From Liolophura sinensis (taxonomy: Eukaryota > Mollusca > Polyplacophora > Chitonida > Chitonidae), in the NCBI RefSeq assembly GCF_032854445.1, contig NC_088300.1, positions 5,890,001 to 5,954,000 on the forward strand: DNA of 64,000 nt. Direction: 5' to 3'. The translations under genes and the position numbers were made by a program. Each line of letters opens with the position of its first letter. The stretch's first letter is position 1. Under the pieces are notes generated by a model. It had not been told where the DNA came from. It saw nothing but the letters and a program-made list of their open reading frames with translations, and ran no database searches. Positions 37,370 through 50,000 of this stretch are shown in pieces.

Positions 37370-40300
37370 CCATATGTAAAGCGTCTAAAAAACATTAAAA
37401 TGTACTGACATTGCGTTTTGCAATAAAAGTGAAAACTGAGCTAATTATCCTATTTGATAGAACTTACTTTTAAGTGCTGTTTACGCGTTGCAATCAAATA
37501 TAAATTGTAAGTTCCTGTAAAAATAAAGTACTGCCTACTGTTACAAATCGGGACAGGCGTTATTACTCCTGCAGACCAGTTGATGAAAAGTGTTCCTCTT
37601 TAAGATAACCGTTCTCTTACACAGAACCTTGCACCCAGACAACTTAAGTATCAGAGCGGTTGAATGGGTGCATCGCTTCCCACTGTTTACTTTCCATGAG
37701 CCAGTTCATCTTTTGGGTGGGGGCAACATTACATGAAACGATTTTAATAACATTTCTTTCAGATGGGCTACACAGGAAAAATGTTTTCAAAACTGAAGAC
37801 TGGTGGAGCGCTAACTGGACACTATTGCCAAAAACACGGTATAGGTCATTGATACACTACAAATTCCTGCAATATAAATTTTGTACCAATTAAAAAATTT
37901 GAGAGCTTACTTTATGAAAAACATGACTTCTTTCCACGTCTAATTTGCATGTTCCTCCTGGTTATCACGATGAGAAAATGATTCGATAGGTTCTAGATAA
38001 AATAATATTAAAATTGTGATTATGTTCGATTGAATTTTTGGTACGTTGTAAAGAAAAATATAAAGTTTATGACAAGATGATGTTTGGTGACACATTTTAT
38101 TCGTTGAAGATGACAAATTAAGTACAGGGTACGTATCAAGTAAGCAAAATAAATGTGTAAGCCGTGTAGCCTTCCAGCCAGTCCGGTCGATCACTCTTTC
38201 ATTAGAAAGATGAAACCTTACTGCCATACAGAATCAATGTTTCAAACCACAGATGTGAAATGAGGTGTGGAGGTGACACATTTGTAGTGTGTGTCACTTC
38301 ATGCAAGGCAGGGCAAGTCAGTGGAGGCAACTGCAGCTAGGCCCGACTTCTGTGAAATTAAGTGGAATCCCAGCTCTTAGCGATTGATGCACATTTTATA
38401 TTTGAAACACCGCTGTAGGCGAGTGACATTATTATATTTATCAGTGCCGGCTTCGAGCCAGACCAAAAAGTGACCATAAAAATAGATAACACTGATAGTT
38501 TACTGTATGTACATTCAGAGTTAGATATATTGTATCTGGGATCGGTGAAGCCTTTATACGTTAGTTTAACGATGTTTCCGTCGGACAGAAGAGGTGGGAT
38601 CCAATTAACCTTTCTTGATGAACCCAGCTCACATAGAGGAAGAATATGCCGGGTTAACAGTGAACTACTAATAATGTCGAAATTGACGTGACAGTTGTTA
38701 TTACAGGACTCCTGTCGTGTGAGGTTTAAGTTATGAACTATAAGTACACCGTGCTGCACGTGTATAGAAATCTTTGAACTGGCTCTGTTACCGGGTTGAA
38801 TAAAATCACTGAATTGGAAATTTTGCAGTTTTTACGATGGGGGAGATCAACATCCATTAACATAGGTTGTGCAAAGCCGAGGAAATGTATTGAAAAATGA
38901 CGTAATTTCCAGACACCACTACATGATCGAACGAAGAATTGCGCCACCCCCTGCAATTGTGAAATACTTTGTTCATCAGTGATTTAACATGCCTGCACAA
39001 GTTACAACAAGGTTAAAAGTTCAGTCTCCTGATTGTATGTTTTCTCTATATTATTTACAACAAAGAAACTGAATTTGTCGAATGCAGTTTCAAATGCAAC
39101 ATTGTGCTCTCTTTCGTCTGGTTGAAAATATAGTTTGAGATTCCGAAGAATAAAAAACGATTTAATCCAGGCGAGACGTTTATTCTGAATATTGTATGGA
39201 AAACTGAAATTTCAGTCAGAGGTAAACATGTACGATTAAGGAGAGGTTAAGTTGATTTTTTCAATAAAAGAAAAATGCTTCTGTAGGTTCTGCCTACGCC
39301 ACGGAAATAACTTGGTAAACTGTAGGTTGCTATTTACATGATTCCTTCCCAAAAACCTTCCACTCTGTAATTTCTTAGTTCTTTGGTTTGTGTTGAGCAT
39401 TGTTTTGGAAATTGATCTTGTGATTATTGACCTGTTATGTCGGTAATGGTTGACGATTATACGAATGTTCGTTGTGATGCCTTCTTTTACGTTTGACGTC
39501 TACGTCCCACTCTGTTCAGTAAAGTTTGTTCTTTCGTTAACTACTTCTCAATTCTTAATGACAATAAAACATTTTTCTTGAAGAATCCTCTATCGGTTTT
39601 ATCTGTATCGCATGTTTCCAAGATATTTACCATCGAAATCTAAGACATCCAGTATTTAAGCCTCTTTATTGTGTCGTAACGTTTCACATCAGTGTTCATT
39701 GAAGTGGAAATATCCATTAGTAATGTTTAATAGGAGCGTTTTCAAATGTTTTTGTCGTTACTCCGCTATACATGGCTAATAACAGCCTGAAATATAACCC
39801 TACGTTTACACCATTTTGGCATGAAGATCTTCGATTATCCCACACCATTTGATTCGATATATTATGGTGAGTTAGGACTACCAGCACATTTAAAACAAAC
39901 CATAAGGCGTTGATGTATGCCATAGATCGTCTGTGTCATCTCCCTATATAGACAATTTTCTTGTTGATAAATTCACAGCAAAGCTTTTAGATACAGCCAT
40001 ATGCAGTCATCATATGAACTCAATATCAGTACACGATTTCCATTATGAGTTTTGAATTATGCAGTCAGAGAAGGTTAAGACGTGTGATAAAAACCAAGAC
40101 AACTTTTTTTCAGATTCTCCAGATTTTTTTCTAAGAGAAATAGTTAGGATCAGGAAAAGGATTAACAGTTTTCAGTAATGTTTGGGTGAATGTTTTAATG
40201 CATTCAAACAATATTACAGTTTTCAAGGGATCGTGGAAGACTTGTTTTCTGTTCGGCTTTTAACGCCTGGAATCGTCCACCTAAGGCATATGTCTAAGCT

Positions 40301-42180
40301 GTGTGGTTTTGTGTTATTTTTTCTGTAATAAGTCTCGGTTGCTGTAGAATTTCGTTTGTTAAGTATAAAGGTAGTTCATAAACACTGCGCTAAAACAGCA
40401 GAGTATGGCTATTTTTTTTGGCTACACACCTTGGAACCGATTTGTATGAGGTGGAAACGTTATGCAATCATGCACACCTTTCTTAGGGTGCACTTCCATG
40501 CTCTCACACTGTGTCCACCTTCAATATTACTGAGGAATGCCAATTTTCTGCAAGAAATTCTGACAAAAGTGTCATGACTCCCATGTCTTTATGCGACCAT
40601 GGTCTTTCACTCGATCAGATACATGGAAATTTCGAGCTAGGTGCACGATTGCACACATAGTCACGCGAGATGCTTAATAGGGCATAAACTGTAAATGAGA
40701 ATTTCCGAGCCACGTGGTCTGTCTGGTGGAGAAAAGCCAATAGTGCACATTACTGGAACTTTTCACCTTCCCCTGTTTTCGGGGCCAAGGTGGCAATGAG
40801 CACACAGCGCTTGTATTAGGCTATTTAAGTGCTGTTACATGAAGTTTATTGAATATCACATGTACTTTACCGACATTGTAAATACTCTGAGGTCACTTAA
40901 CCCAATTTTGTCCGTCATCTGCAAAATACACTTTACATCAGGCTTTTCTCCTCAGTTCAGACATGAATATGACGGCCATGGCATTAGTGAAGTATATAGT
41001 CTTGAGTACATATTGTATACTTGGTAATTGGTATCCCTAAAGAGGCTGATAACATACATTGTTTGCTTAACCGATTTTAATACGTATGTGGTAGTTTCAT
41101 TAGAAGTTGTTAGTTGGTTATCAGGAAAAATGACTTGTGCACATTGCATTTAACACAAAATACAGCCGAAGAAACATCCCAGAACATTCGATTTTACAAA
41201 GTCGTGACTAGCTGCATGTCACGAATCTATGAATCTATGAGCATATGATGATTTTACGTTGGTTAAGGGACGAATAACGGATAGGTTTAACAGGGATACT
41301 CCCACAGCGCGCAGCTGATACCAACATGGTTACCGGTGTCTGCGTGTGGTACAGACACAAACTGAATGTTTGATGCTTTCTGATCTGTCAGGAGTTTGGC
41401 GCCATGACCTCTGCGGTTAGCAGCTACACTTGTCAGCTTGAAGCACTTCCAATTTCTTCTTGACGGATGACCCCGAGCTAAGTATAAGTGAGGCCACCAA
41501 GTAATCAATCCCTGAGACCACGTAAGGATCTGTCAGTCAAGCCAATATTTTCCTGGTCGGTTAATTTAATAAAATAGCCTGCCTGATGTTTCATTTCGGC
41601 TCTCGTATTCTGTTTTGGGTGTTAGTGCAAGGCTGTGCGTGCTAACGATCAGTTTTATTTTGGGAAATGGATGACATCTGTCTCTTCTTCAGCATCACCG
41701 CATATTATAATTCAAGGAAACAATTACTGCTAAGCATATTACGAATCTGTGAATAAATGGCTTACCCAAAAAATGTGTAGATTCCCAAATCTTAGTTCCA
41801 GATATGTACAATTTGGGAATGAGATATGTTGCAATGTTGTATCATTATCAAACTGAATATTCGTTTCAATATCAATTTTGGACCATGTTATATCGTTACT
41901 TCTGTGCAAACAGCTTTTCTTTAGTCAAGTCTTGCAAAGGATCTACTACTCTGTTTGACACATAGATCTGTAAGCTATGTCCCTTTCTTGTCTTTCATAT
42001 TAACCGTTCTAATGTTAACCATGTTTCTTTTAGCCATGGAACCAGCGAGAAGGCCACATTGTGACAAAAGTAACACGCAAATTCGCTCGGAAAACGTGCA
42101 TATCTTCAAGGAACACCATTTCGAATCACGTGAAAGGATTTTAGCAAAAGTAATTTATCTTTTTCACGCTAGCGCAGTGT
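37370..42180. other. No gene recognised
   Basis: This is AT-rich sequence with open frames up to 133 codons (for example minus 38759-38358) whose translations have no motif, signal peptide or repeat I recognise. A minus frame at 41508-41287 is moderately coding-like (WKCFKLTSVAANRRGHGAKL) but has no supporting splice context. Confidence 0.5.
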
Positions 42181-42185
42181 AATGA

Positions 42186-42402
42186 CCCAGTAGTCTGTCA
42201 CCAATGCGGTCGCTGTGAGTTCAAGTCCAGGTCACGCTGGCTTCCTCTCAGACCGTACGTGGGAAAGTCTCTCAGCAACATGAGGATGGTCGTGGGTTTC
42301 CCCCGGGCTCTGCCCGGTTTCCAACCACCATACTGCTGGCCGCCACCGTATAAGTGAAATATCCTTGATTACCGAGTAAAACACCAATCAAAAATCAAAA
42401 AA
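42186..42402 (+). repeat. SINE family A copy with B box
   Basis: 'AATGCGGTCGCTGTGAGTTC' followed by 'AAGTCCAGGTCACGCTGGCT' holds a B-box-like GAGTTCAAGTCC. The body ('CCCCCGGGCTCTGCCCGGTT') and tail ('ACCGAGTAAAACACCAATCA') follow. The first part of the head is diverged. This is the most complete plus-strand copy in the window. Confidence 0.9.
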
Positions 42403-42931
42403 TCATTTTCACGCTGTATATCACTGTAGTTACTTCTTCGTAGTCTAGTCCTCAAGTTCCCGGGCTATACATTTTTCTGGAAGAAATGCAGTAGACCAGG
42501 GCCTAACAACGGAGTAAGGTGATTCGAGACTTCCGGTTGGCAAAGTTCAGATGTTCTGAATGGGCCGCAAATTCTTGTTTATTATGACGTTATATATATT
42601 GCAGGCCCCTCAAAAAACACATTTGTTATCCTTACTGTGGACCATACAAATAGGACGACACACCATAGCATAAAACCGTAAACAAAAGAAGAAACTCCAT
42701 AGCCGATACGAAATCTTCTGAACATACTAAATCAGTATATAATTCGCCCATGTCACAAAGTAAAGCTTTATACCAGCAAATGTATATATCCATACATAGA
42801 AAATCCATCCCTTGAGACATGAATTTTACACCCTAAACCGAATACCAGTAACAGCTTCTTGGGAGACTTGTAACTACATTACAAACCTGTTAAGTCAGTC
42901 CTAATGCCAGAATGGAAACATTGACATGCTC

Positions 42932-43114
42932 TCAGGGTGCTGATGAATAAGACATGGTTATATGCATGTATTCATCAAGTTTCATAATCCACACAGACCA
43001 GTCTCGTACCTTGTCCCAGGCTAATCCATCGACCAGCTTCACTTTACTCCTCAGTACTTCCGAGAAACAAGATTTCAAGTCAATGTACACATCTGGCGTC
43101 TGAGTACTCGCAGA
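42932..43114 (-). CDS. Orphan globin-like terminal exon (G-H helices)
   Basis: On the minus strand a good acceptor (CTTTCCAG at 43115) opens 60 codons in phase 0 and a TGA stop at 42932. The peptide SASTQTPDVYIDLKSCFSEV, LRSKVKLVDGLAWDKVRDWS, VWIMKLDEYM aligns with the last exon of the nearby globin. F-x-E-V-L-[RK]-x-K is followed at identical spacing by A-W-x-K-V (FSEVLRSKVKLVDGLAW against FREVLKEKYTKETMEAW). Phase 0 at the acceptor matches the conserved G7.0 globin intron. An AATAAA lies about 350 bases downstream (42583-42578). No heme-pocket exon was found between it and 47071, so it could be an alternative last exon of that globin, a relic of a duplicated globin, or part of a gene whose other exons I missed. 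The lead-in before the conserved Phe is 7 residues longer than in the other exon. Confidence 0.55.
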   Translation of the reverse strand, partial: SASTQTPDVYIDLKSCFSEVLRSKVKLVDGLAWDKVRDWSVWIMKLDEYMHITMSYSSAP

Positions 43115-43481
43115 CTGGAAAGTTTGTGCTGAGCGATTAGGCAAACAACTAATCGGTAAATTATTCGGGTAATCAAGCTTGAAAAAGGTAATCTTTGAAT
43201 TAGCATTTACTTTCTGACTTCTTGCCGTGTAAATAGTACCATCTACGCATGGCAACTGACATCGTTGGTATAAAATTCGTCTGCTAAATGCGTGCACCAT
43301 ACATCTTAACCATTATATGATCTAATGCTGAACCAAGCTCTGAGGATGTTTTTACGTACATGTACTCAGGTATTTCTGTGCTGGTTTCCTATAGATCACT
43401 TAAATTCTGGTCTCAAGGTCTGATTGGACTAATCTCATCATTGTTATCGACGCGTCCCCACTGACATTTTTTTTCAAACTC

Positions 43482-43543
43482 CGCAAGGTATACATACAAA
43501 CTCAAGGTATACATACAAACTCAAGGTATACATACAAAGTCAA
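43482..43543. repeat. 19-bp tandem repeat, 3 copies
   Basis: The unit CTCAAGGTATACATACAAA is repeated three times with small changes at both ends. Confidence 0.85.
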
Positions 43544-43549
43544 GCAGAA

Positions 43550-46500
43550 CGGTAAAGCTAATCATCCAACAACTAGACCAAAGTCATCTGAATTTGAGAT
43601 TATGTCCAAAATGTGAGGAAATATTTAATATCTAAGTCCCCAGCTTACAGTAGCTACCACGTACAAAGTTAGATATCCAAACTATTCAATACTTCACACC
43701 TCTGGGAATATGTGGGCTCCTCGGAGATGAACGTGGTGGCTCTCAGTAAACTCTCCTTACAATACAGCAAAGGAACTGTGTAATGGACTCGCCAATAAAC
43801 CCTTGGACATTTGCTTCCTGCTGCTTTGAAGTTCGCTTCAAACCGTATTGATCATGGCTGGATCTGTGGCGATATGGCACGTCGGTTTATTTGCTCTGCT
43901 AACTCCAATCCAGAAATTTCACACAGCTTCTAAATCCGAAAGCTATACACGAATGAACCAGTTATGAGGTCCTAAAGTAGCAACGACCCGTTTCACACTC
44001 TCAACAAATTAACCTTAAGCGAGATCTTCACCTCTACTGGTACTTGAAGTTTGTAGCTTTAGTGCCGTAGTCACGAATCAGGCGTAAGTGGACTGAATCT
44101 TATCGTTTTTGGTCTTCTTTTGTAAAACTGTAACTGGAGTAAATTTTCAGCACAATTAAACATTAGAAGACAACGCCCGCTGCTACAGTTACTGTAACAC
44201 GATTCAGGTATATCTGAAACACAGAAATGAGTTTAGATTTTAGGGCTCAAACTATACCGGGACAGGGTCCTTAAAAGCCATTTAGTTTTCAGGTTATTCA
44301 GAGTTCTATGGTGCTCTTAAAAACTGTTCCTGTGATGGTTAACGTACCACGTCAACTTTGTTGCCAGAGTTTCATCTGGCACTTCCTTGTGTGATGAAAA
44401 GCAAATACCACTGACAATCTCAATCAGTACTGCATACATTACTTACATTGTCCTATGTATTGAAAGGAAATTGTTCATATTGTTCAGGGAAAAGTCGTTT
44501 TGTGTAAAGAGATTCTTTGATTGTTAATTTTAAGTTCGTGCTAATATGAGTGGGATTTGACCAGTTCGAAGACAATGTTCACCAACTGCTAAGAATTTGA
44601 ACTTGTGACATTTGTCGGCAAACGCTTTGCCCCTCTATCAACTAAACCTAACCCGTTTGGGTCTGAGAGGGAAAAAAATCTTCATTAAAGTTCATATTGG
44701 ACCTGTTGCGGCACATCTGCGTGCTGAACTCAGGTCTTTACAGAAACTGATTCCTATTGTCAACATAAAACTGTCACTGTCATTGGTGTCATATTAAATG
44801 TGGTGATTGTTTTGCCAGTTACATTGCTAAAGTATACAGGCTCTTATGCGAAAGATCGATGGAACACAAACTGACGAGTAATAAGTACAAATTCTCTGCT
44901 GTCGAACTGATCACAACCCGCTCAATCTCACACACGATATGTAAGATCATAGTACCATGAGCGTGAAATTAAAAATCATGGACATAATCAAGCACAAACC
45001 AAGCACAATTTCACAAGGTCAGCTCACGGTTATTTTGTACTTGTATGCTCTACTTATTATGGCTTGGGCTAGCCAACCCAGTGTGCACAGTACTGTTTTG
45101 TCGGCCTACACTTCGCGGTTTTCCATTCCTGATAAAGTTCTGGAACCTTGCAGTAAAGTCAACATAGTATACAAAGTGTTTTTCTTTATGTTGTTTGTCA
45201 CAAGTAGTAAAACCTCTGCCTAGCCTCATCTGCCATCAGTATTACATCAGATAACGTCGCTATCACGTGCTGTGTACCTAGTCACTGGGGATGTTTGCCC
45301 AGAACTATGTATTGGAGTCTTTGATGATATAGTAATCTTCGGTATAAAGTTGTGGCTTTAGGCGTCAGCAGGTTTATTAAGAACTTGACAAAATGTCGTG
45401 GTTGGTTCTGGATGTTCTTTTTAACTCTTCCACAAACATGGCAATTCTCTTGTACTACAATCATTCAAATAATCCTGTGTACAAATCAATAAATGATCTC
45501 GTATCCTAATACATTATATGCATTTTTTCGATTGTAATAATCATCTCTTATTGCGATATAATATCCGAGAAATAAGGTTAACTCTATGAAGGACAATGTT
45601 CTTCTATTAGACAATGTTCTTCTATTAGACAACATGCCCTCATGCTAGAAATTACATGACAATTACAGTTTAAGAATTACACAATTTAATCGAACCTCTT
45701 CATATCAGTGACATAAACATCAACATTCTACAGCAGCACAAGAACAAACAGTATTAATATATGGTAGATAATCGAAAATAAGTGACCGTAACAAAAGGCA
45801 GTGCTATGTATAGTTAGGCTCCGCCAATCGAAAGAAAGCCTAACTATTATACAATGAATTGACGGTTACAAGCCCCCTAATGTGTCTGTATAAATAAAGA
45901 ACTGGCAAAATCGACTACAGTATGAAAAAGATTGACATTAATCAGCTGAACACGAACAATCTCATTAAGACATTAAAAAGAAGAAAAAAAGCACGAGAGC
46001 AGGAAATAAACTTGTTGTCTGAAACGAACAAGGCGATAATCGCTATTAGTGATTCAATGTAGAGGATGAAGTTTTAAGAGTAATGCAAAAATACTAACAT
46101 TGTTTTTATGGCGCAAAAACAAAATTATATTGAGAATTCCTCTTGTTCCCTGCATTAAAGTGTCTAAACAATTGCACTGAAGTTTTACATCGTAAAGTTA
46201 TTTGCCAAAGGTGTGTGCTGCATGAATAGAACAGTTAAACACCGGTTAGTAAATACGCGTCATTCAAAATGAAACAAACTTGTCCTGTATTTCACTGGGT
46301 AAAACAATTTGCCACATTCTCTTAACATAGAAAATAAAGCTTTCTTGAAAATAACGTACTTTTCATCAAATGTTCCAGTCAAACATTCACAACTGTCATA
46401 AGGTTCTCTTTGGGAGTTATACATATATACACACATTGTAAATCAAAAGTTGTAAGGCAAGATACGTCCACTGCACGACGTCAGTGAAACGCTGTCACGT

Positions 46501-47065
46501 GGGAGTCACGAATCAAGGCCAAGATGTGGTCACGTGTAACCATGGTATCCGTCTCGTGGACACTTCCGTCTAATACCATTGGACGCATTTTCCCTCCGCC
46601 CTTCTCGTCGGTTAAATTTCTCATAAGCTTTGCACATGCAACACAGCTTTTCACTCCTACACGCTAAACGGTCCTTATTTTGGAAAGGAATTTATAAGTT
46701 TGGGATAACGATTTTTGCATGCGGGTAGAAAGACAATGGGTCCAATGAAGTGTTTTCAGACTTGAAAGTCTTGGACTTCAATATGATCAGTCAAACGGCT
46801 TAACTGGATTTTGTATACGTATTTAAGACGCAGCAATTTTTTGCACGAGAACCGAATGTAAGGCTATAGAAACTGTGATGGGACGTAGGTCGTGTTGCAA
46901 CAGGTCATTGCTTTACTTTATAAAAATGTTTACTTATTACCTATAACATTGTCAACATAGAATTAGTGGCCATTTATCGCTCTTGTCATCATTCCAGTGT
47001 CATAGGAGCATTGTCTTTACATTGCCCATTTGTCACGAAGGTGTGGGAAAGGCTTCAGCAATCTA
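43550..47065. other. No gene recognised downstream of the globin last exon
   Basis: Only short frames occur and none resembles a globin E-F exon or another family. The globin 3' UTR must lie in the right-hand part, but I saw no canonical AATAAA in the first several hundred bases past its stop. Confidence 0.4.
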
Positions 47066-47070
47066 ACTTC

Positions 47071-50000
47071 TCAGTTTTCTTCCCGTACATAAGGGTTGTC
47101 GAATGTTGAGTCGGCATCATCCTCGTCGTCATGGGCCGCAGCTCCAGCCGCTTTGGCTCCCTCCCGTTTCTTCCTTTCAGCATCCCGTATGCCCTCGCTC
47201 ATTCGAGCCTTGATATACCAATACACCTTCTTCCAGGCTTCCATAGTTTCTTTGGTGTATTTTTCTTTTAGAACTTCTCTAAAGCCATAATCCATAGAAG
47301 GCCACAGTTTCTGGAAAAAAGAAAGAAAAATATCGACATCAACATTCCACAGATATACATGGTGTGGATTCTATGTGTCTAAATGACACCATCTTAGCCG
47401 GACGTCGTCTCAACACCTGCCTGACCGTTTGTACTGAATAAGAAACGTGCATAAAAAAGGTCTGAAACATTATACAGGTGGCATTCTGCAATTCATCTAC
47501 GAAATCTAGACTTATAAGAAAAAGAAATCCACGCAGATTAAAAAACAAGCTTAATTTTTCTCTTTCTCGATGCCGTGTTATTGATGACGATATATTAAAT
47601 CATTTATTTATTTGATTAGAGCTTAACGCCGCCCTCAAAATATTTCACTCGTCTGTCAGGATTATCAGTGGAGGAAACCACTTTTACCTCGTCAAATATT
47701 CAAGGTGCTGGACGAATGAGCAAACACCAATAAACCCCTTGTAATGAGTCTGTACACACGTTATTTACAATATATAACTGGAAAATATAACGCACATCTT
47801 CAAGTCAGAGTTGATATTCGGACGTCAACGGTTGCCATATATACTCACATTCCACACAAATATATAGTCTAGATACAGACACAAATAAAACTGAATGTTG
47901 TTATAGAAAAAAATATGATCAATGAAACATTATTTCCTAGAGAAAAGGAGCCATCTTCTAGACGGAACCGAACAGTGGAGAACACAATGTAACCAAGGGG
48001 TTACCGTCATAGGAACACCAGGCCACGAGAAGCCGTGCATATTTCACATACTGCCCCTGATGGAGCTCTCAAGCGACACACATGCCAGTTTATCAGATAC
48101 GTGAGATGCCCACGGTGGTGTCATAAAAGCCAACACATGGCACTAATGTCGATATACTGCACGTCAAAAACCGATTAGTCCCGATCTTGCGATTCTGTGG
48201 ATTTGACTACCTCACAGGCACATACACACATATCGGTTTCCATTTTGGGGCTGTCAGGTGGTCTGTTGCTGTCCAACAAGTCGTTTAATGTGATTTCCCA
48301 ATCTCGTAATTTTAACCTACTGTGCGGCAGGACGTGGTAAAACGAACTCTTCTCTACAAATAAGACCGCTGCATATGTAACAGAGGGTTGCGTCATCAAC
48401 CACTTGATCACTAAATAACGTTAATCTTTTGCGCCGCAGATGAAACAGGTTTATCTAAGACACTCAGCATTCAAAAGATGTTTAAATCAAGGTATACAAA
48501 ATTATTTTGGGGACATATGGTTAAACCTGAACACAGACGATAAGATGGTACCTTTATAATGAATCGTTTTTTGCCGGTAAACGTCTATGGAGTAAATCAA
48601 ATGAATCTGAAATTGACTGAAACAAAACCATGCAAATGATTAGCACATGACTGATTTTGCTGTGATGATTGTTCATTGATATGACATTTTTGTGACCACC
48701 AGGCTACTGCATCTGCAAGTTCCGCTGATATACAAAATATCCACGCATGGCATGTGATGGGTCTTCCAGTCTGACTAGTCAAATGAAAAGCGAGCAAGCT
48801 GTATTTTGTGCGATTTGTATATAGGTTTCAATTTTCAAAACGACTTATGTCCACAACAAGATCACCTGTTCTCTTGATATCATCATATTTTTTTGCGCCG
48901 TTATGGCGTCATCATACAATCAACCTTTAGTTTTGTCTTAAAACTGGTGACCGGCAGTTTTTGTTCGCGACGTCGTCGTACACAGATGTTGTATCTATCT
49001 GACAAAGCCTGTGACCTGCTTGTCGAGTGATTATCCTTGTGCGTAACTGCGCGTTTTCCCAGACGATGTTCGAGTCAGATTCATGTTGTAAAAAGAGCAT
49101 TTTAACCAGAACAAGACAATGGGCCCAAGAAATGGCCACTTTCGAAGATTTACCCATCAAGTTGTGGGGATAATACGTAGACTACGGATTGTTTGTATGT
49201 TTTGTGGAACTGTAGGGGCAAACTTTCAGAAGGACACCGTATCCTTAGCCTTCTTTATGTCGGGAATGGCGGGGAGATGCAGAACAGCCATTCCACAACC
49301 ACAGAAAAAAGTCGGGCTTTGTTGCCAGCTAAGGTTGTCGGAATCCACCCCAGAAACCGCTCCTCCAGAGATAAGGCTTCTTGAGACAGTGAAGGCGCCC
49401 TTATACAGAAGCATCTCTCCCAATGTTACACCCAATGTGGGCAGAATCTCGATGGCAAGCCTCGGTAAGACTGTAACGGTGTAATCAGCAACTCTTGATT
49501 CACGGAGACAGGGGGACGAAAGCAGGGGCAGTGGATTGGCCTAGGGAAATAAAGAGGAAGAAGAAAATGTCCGTGGTTGTTTACCTCAAAGCATGTATGG
49601 AAGTGACAGCGCCTGCAGTTCCAGCAGATGGATTCCATAAGGGCGTCAAGCCTGGGCGATGAGTATGATACAGAGGTCAGTACAGAGAACTTGACTTCCC
49701 AGAATACAATCTCCAGTAGTCAAATCGGGGTAATTGAGTGGTCCTCAGTATATGGTTATAAACAGAGAATCGTGCTAAAAGCCTTTACTGCAGCTACAAG
49801 TTATACTGAAGCTAGACTTCTTAATGAATGTTAGAGCTCATTCGTGGCAAAACTTCGGGCCGTTCTGGTCCAAGGAGAGACACATAGCTTATATAAGATG
49901 TATTTTGACAGATGAAACCTAGGCAAGTGGCTTCAGGTAGAAGGATCAAGGAACAACCCGGGGAAGCCTAACACATCTGCATCTCTGCATTCACTATCGG

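Noticed and set aside
49119-49484. 121-codon plus-strand open frame as a gene
   Set aside because: Its partner copy at 53271-53672 is in the same duplicated block, and the opposite strand is equally open. There is no family resemblance, so it is treated as repeat sequence.
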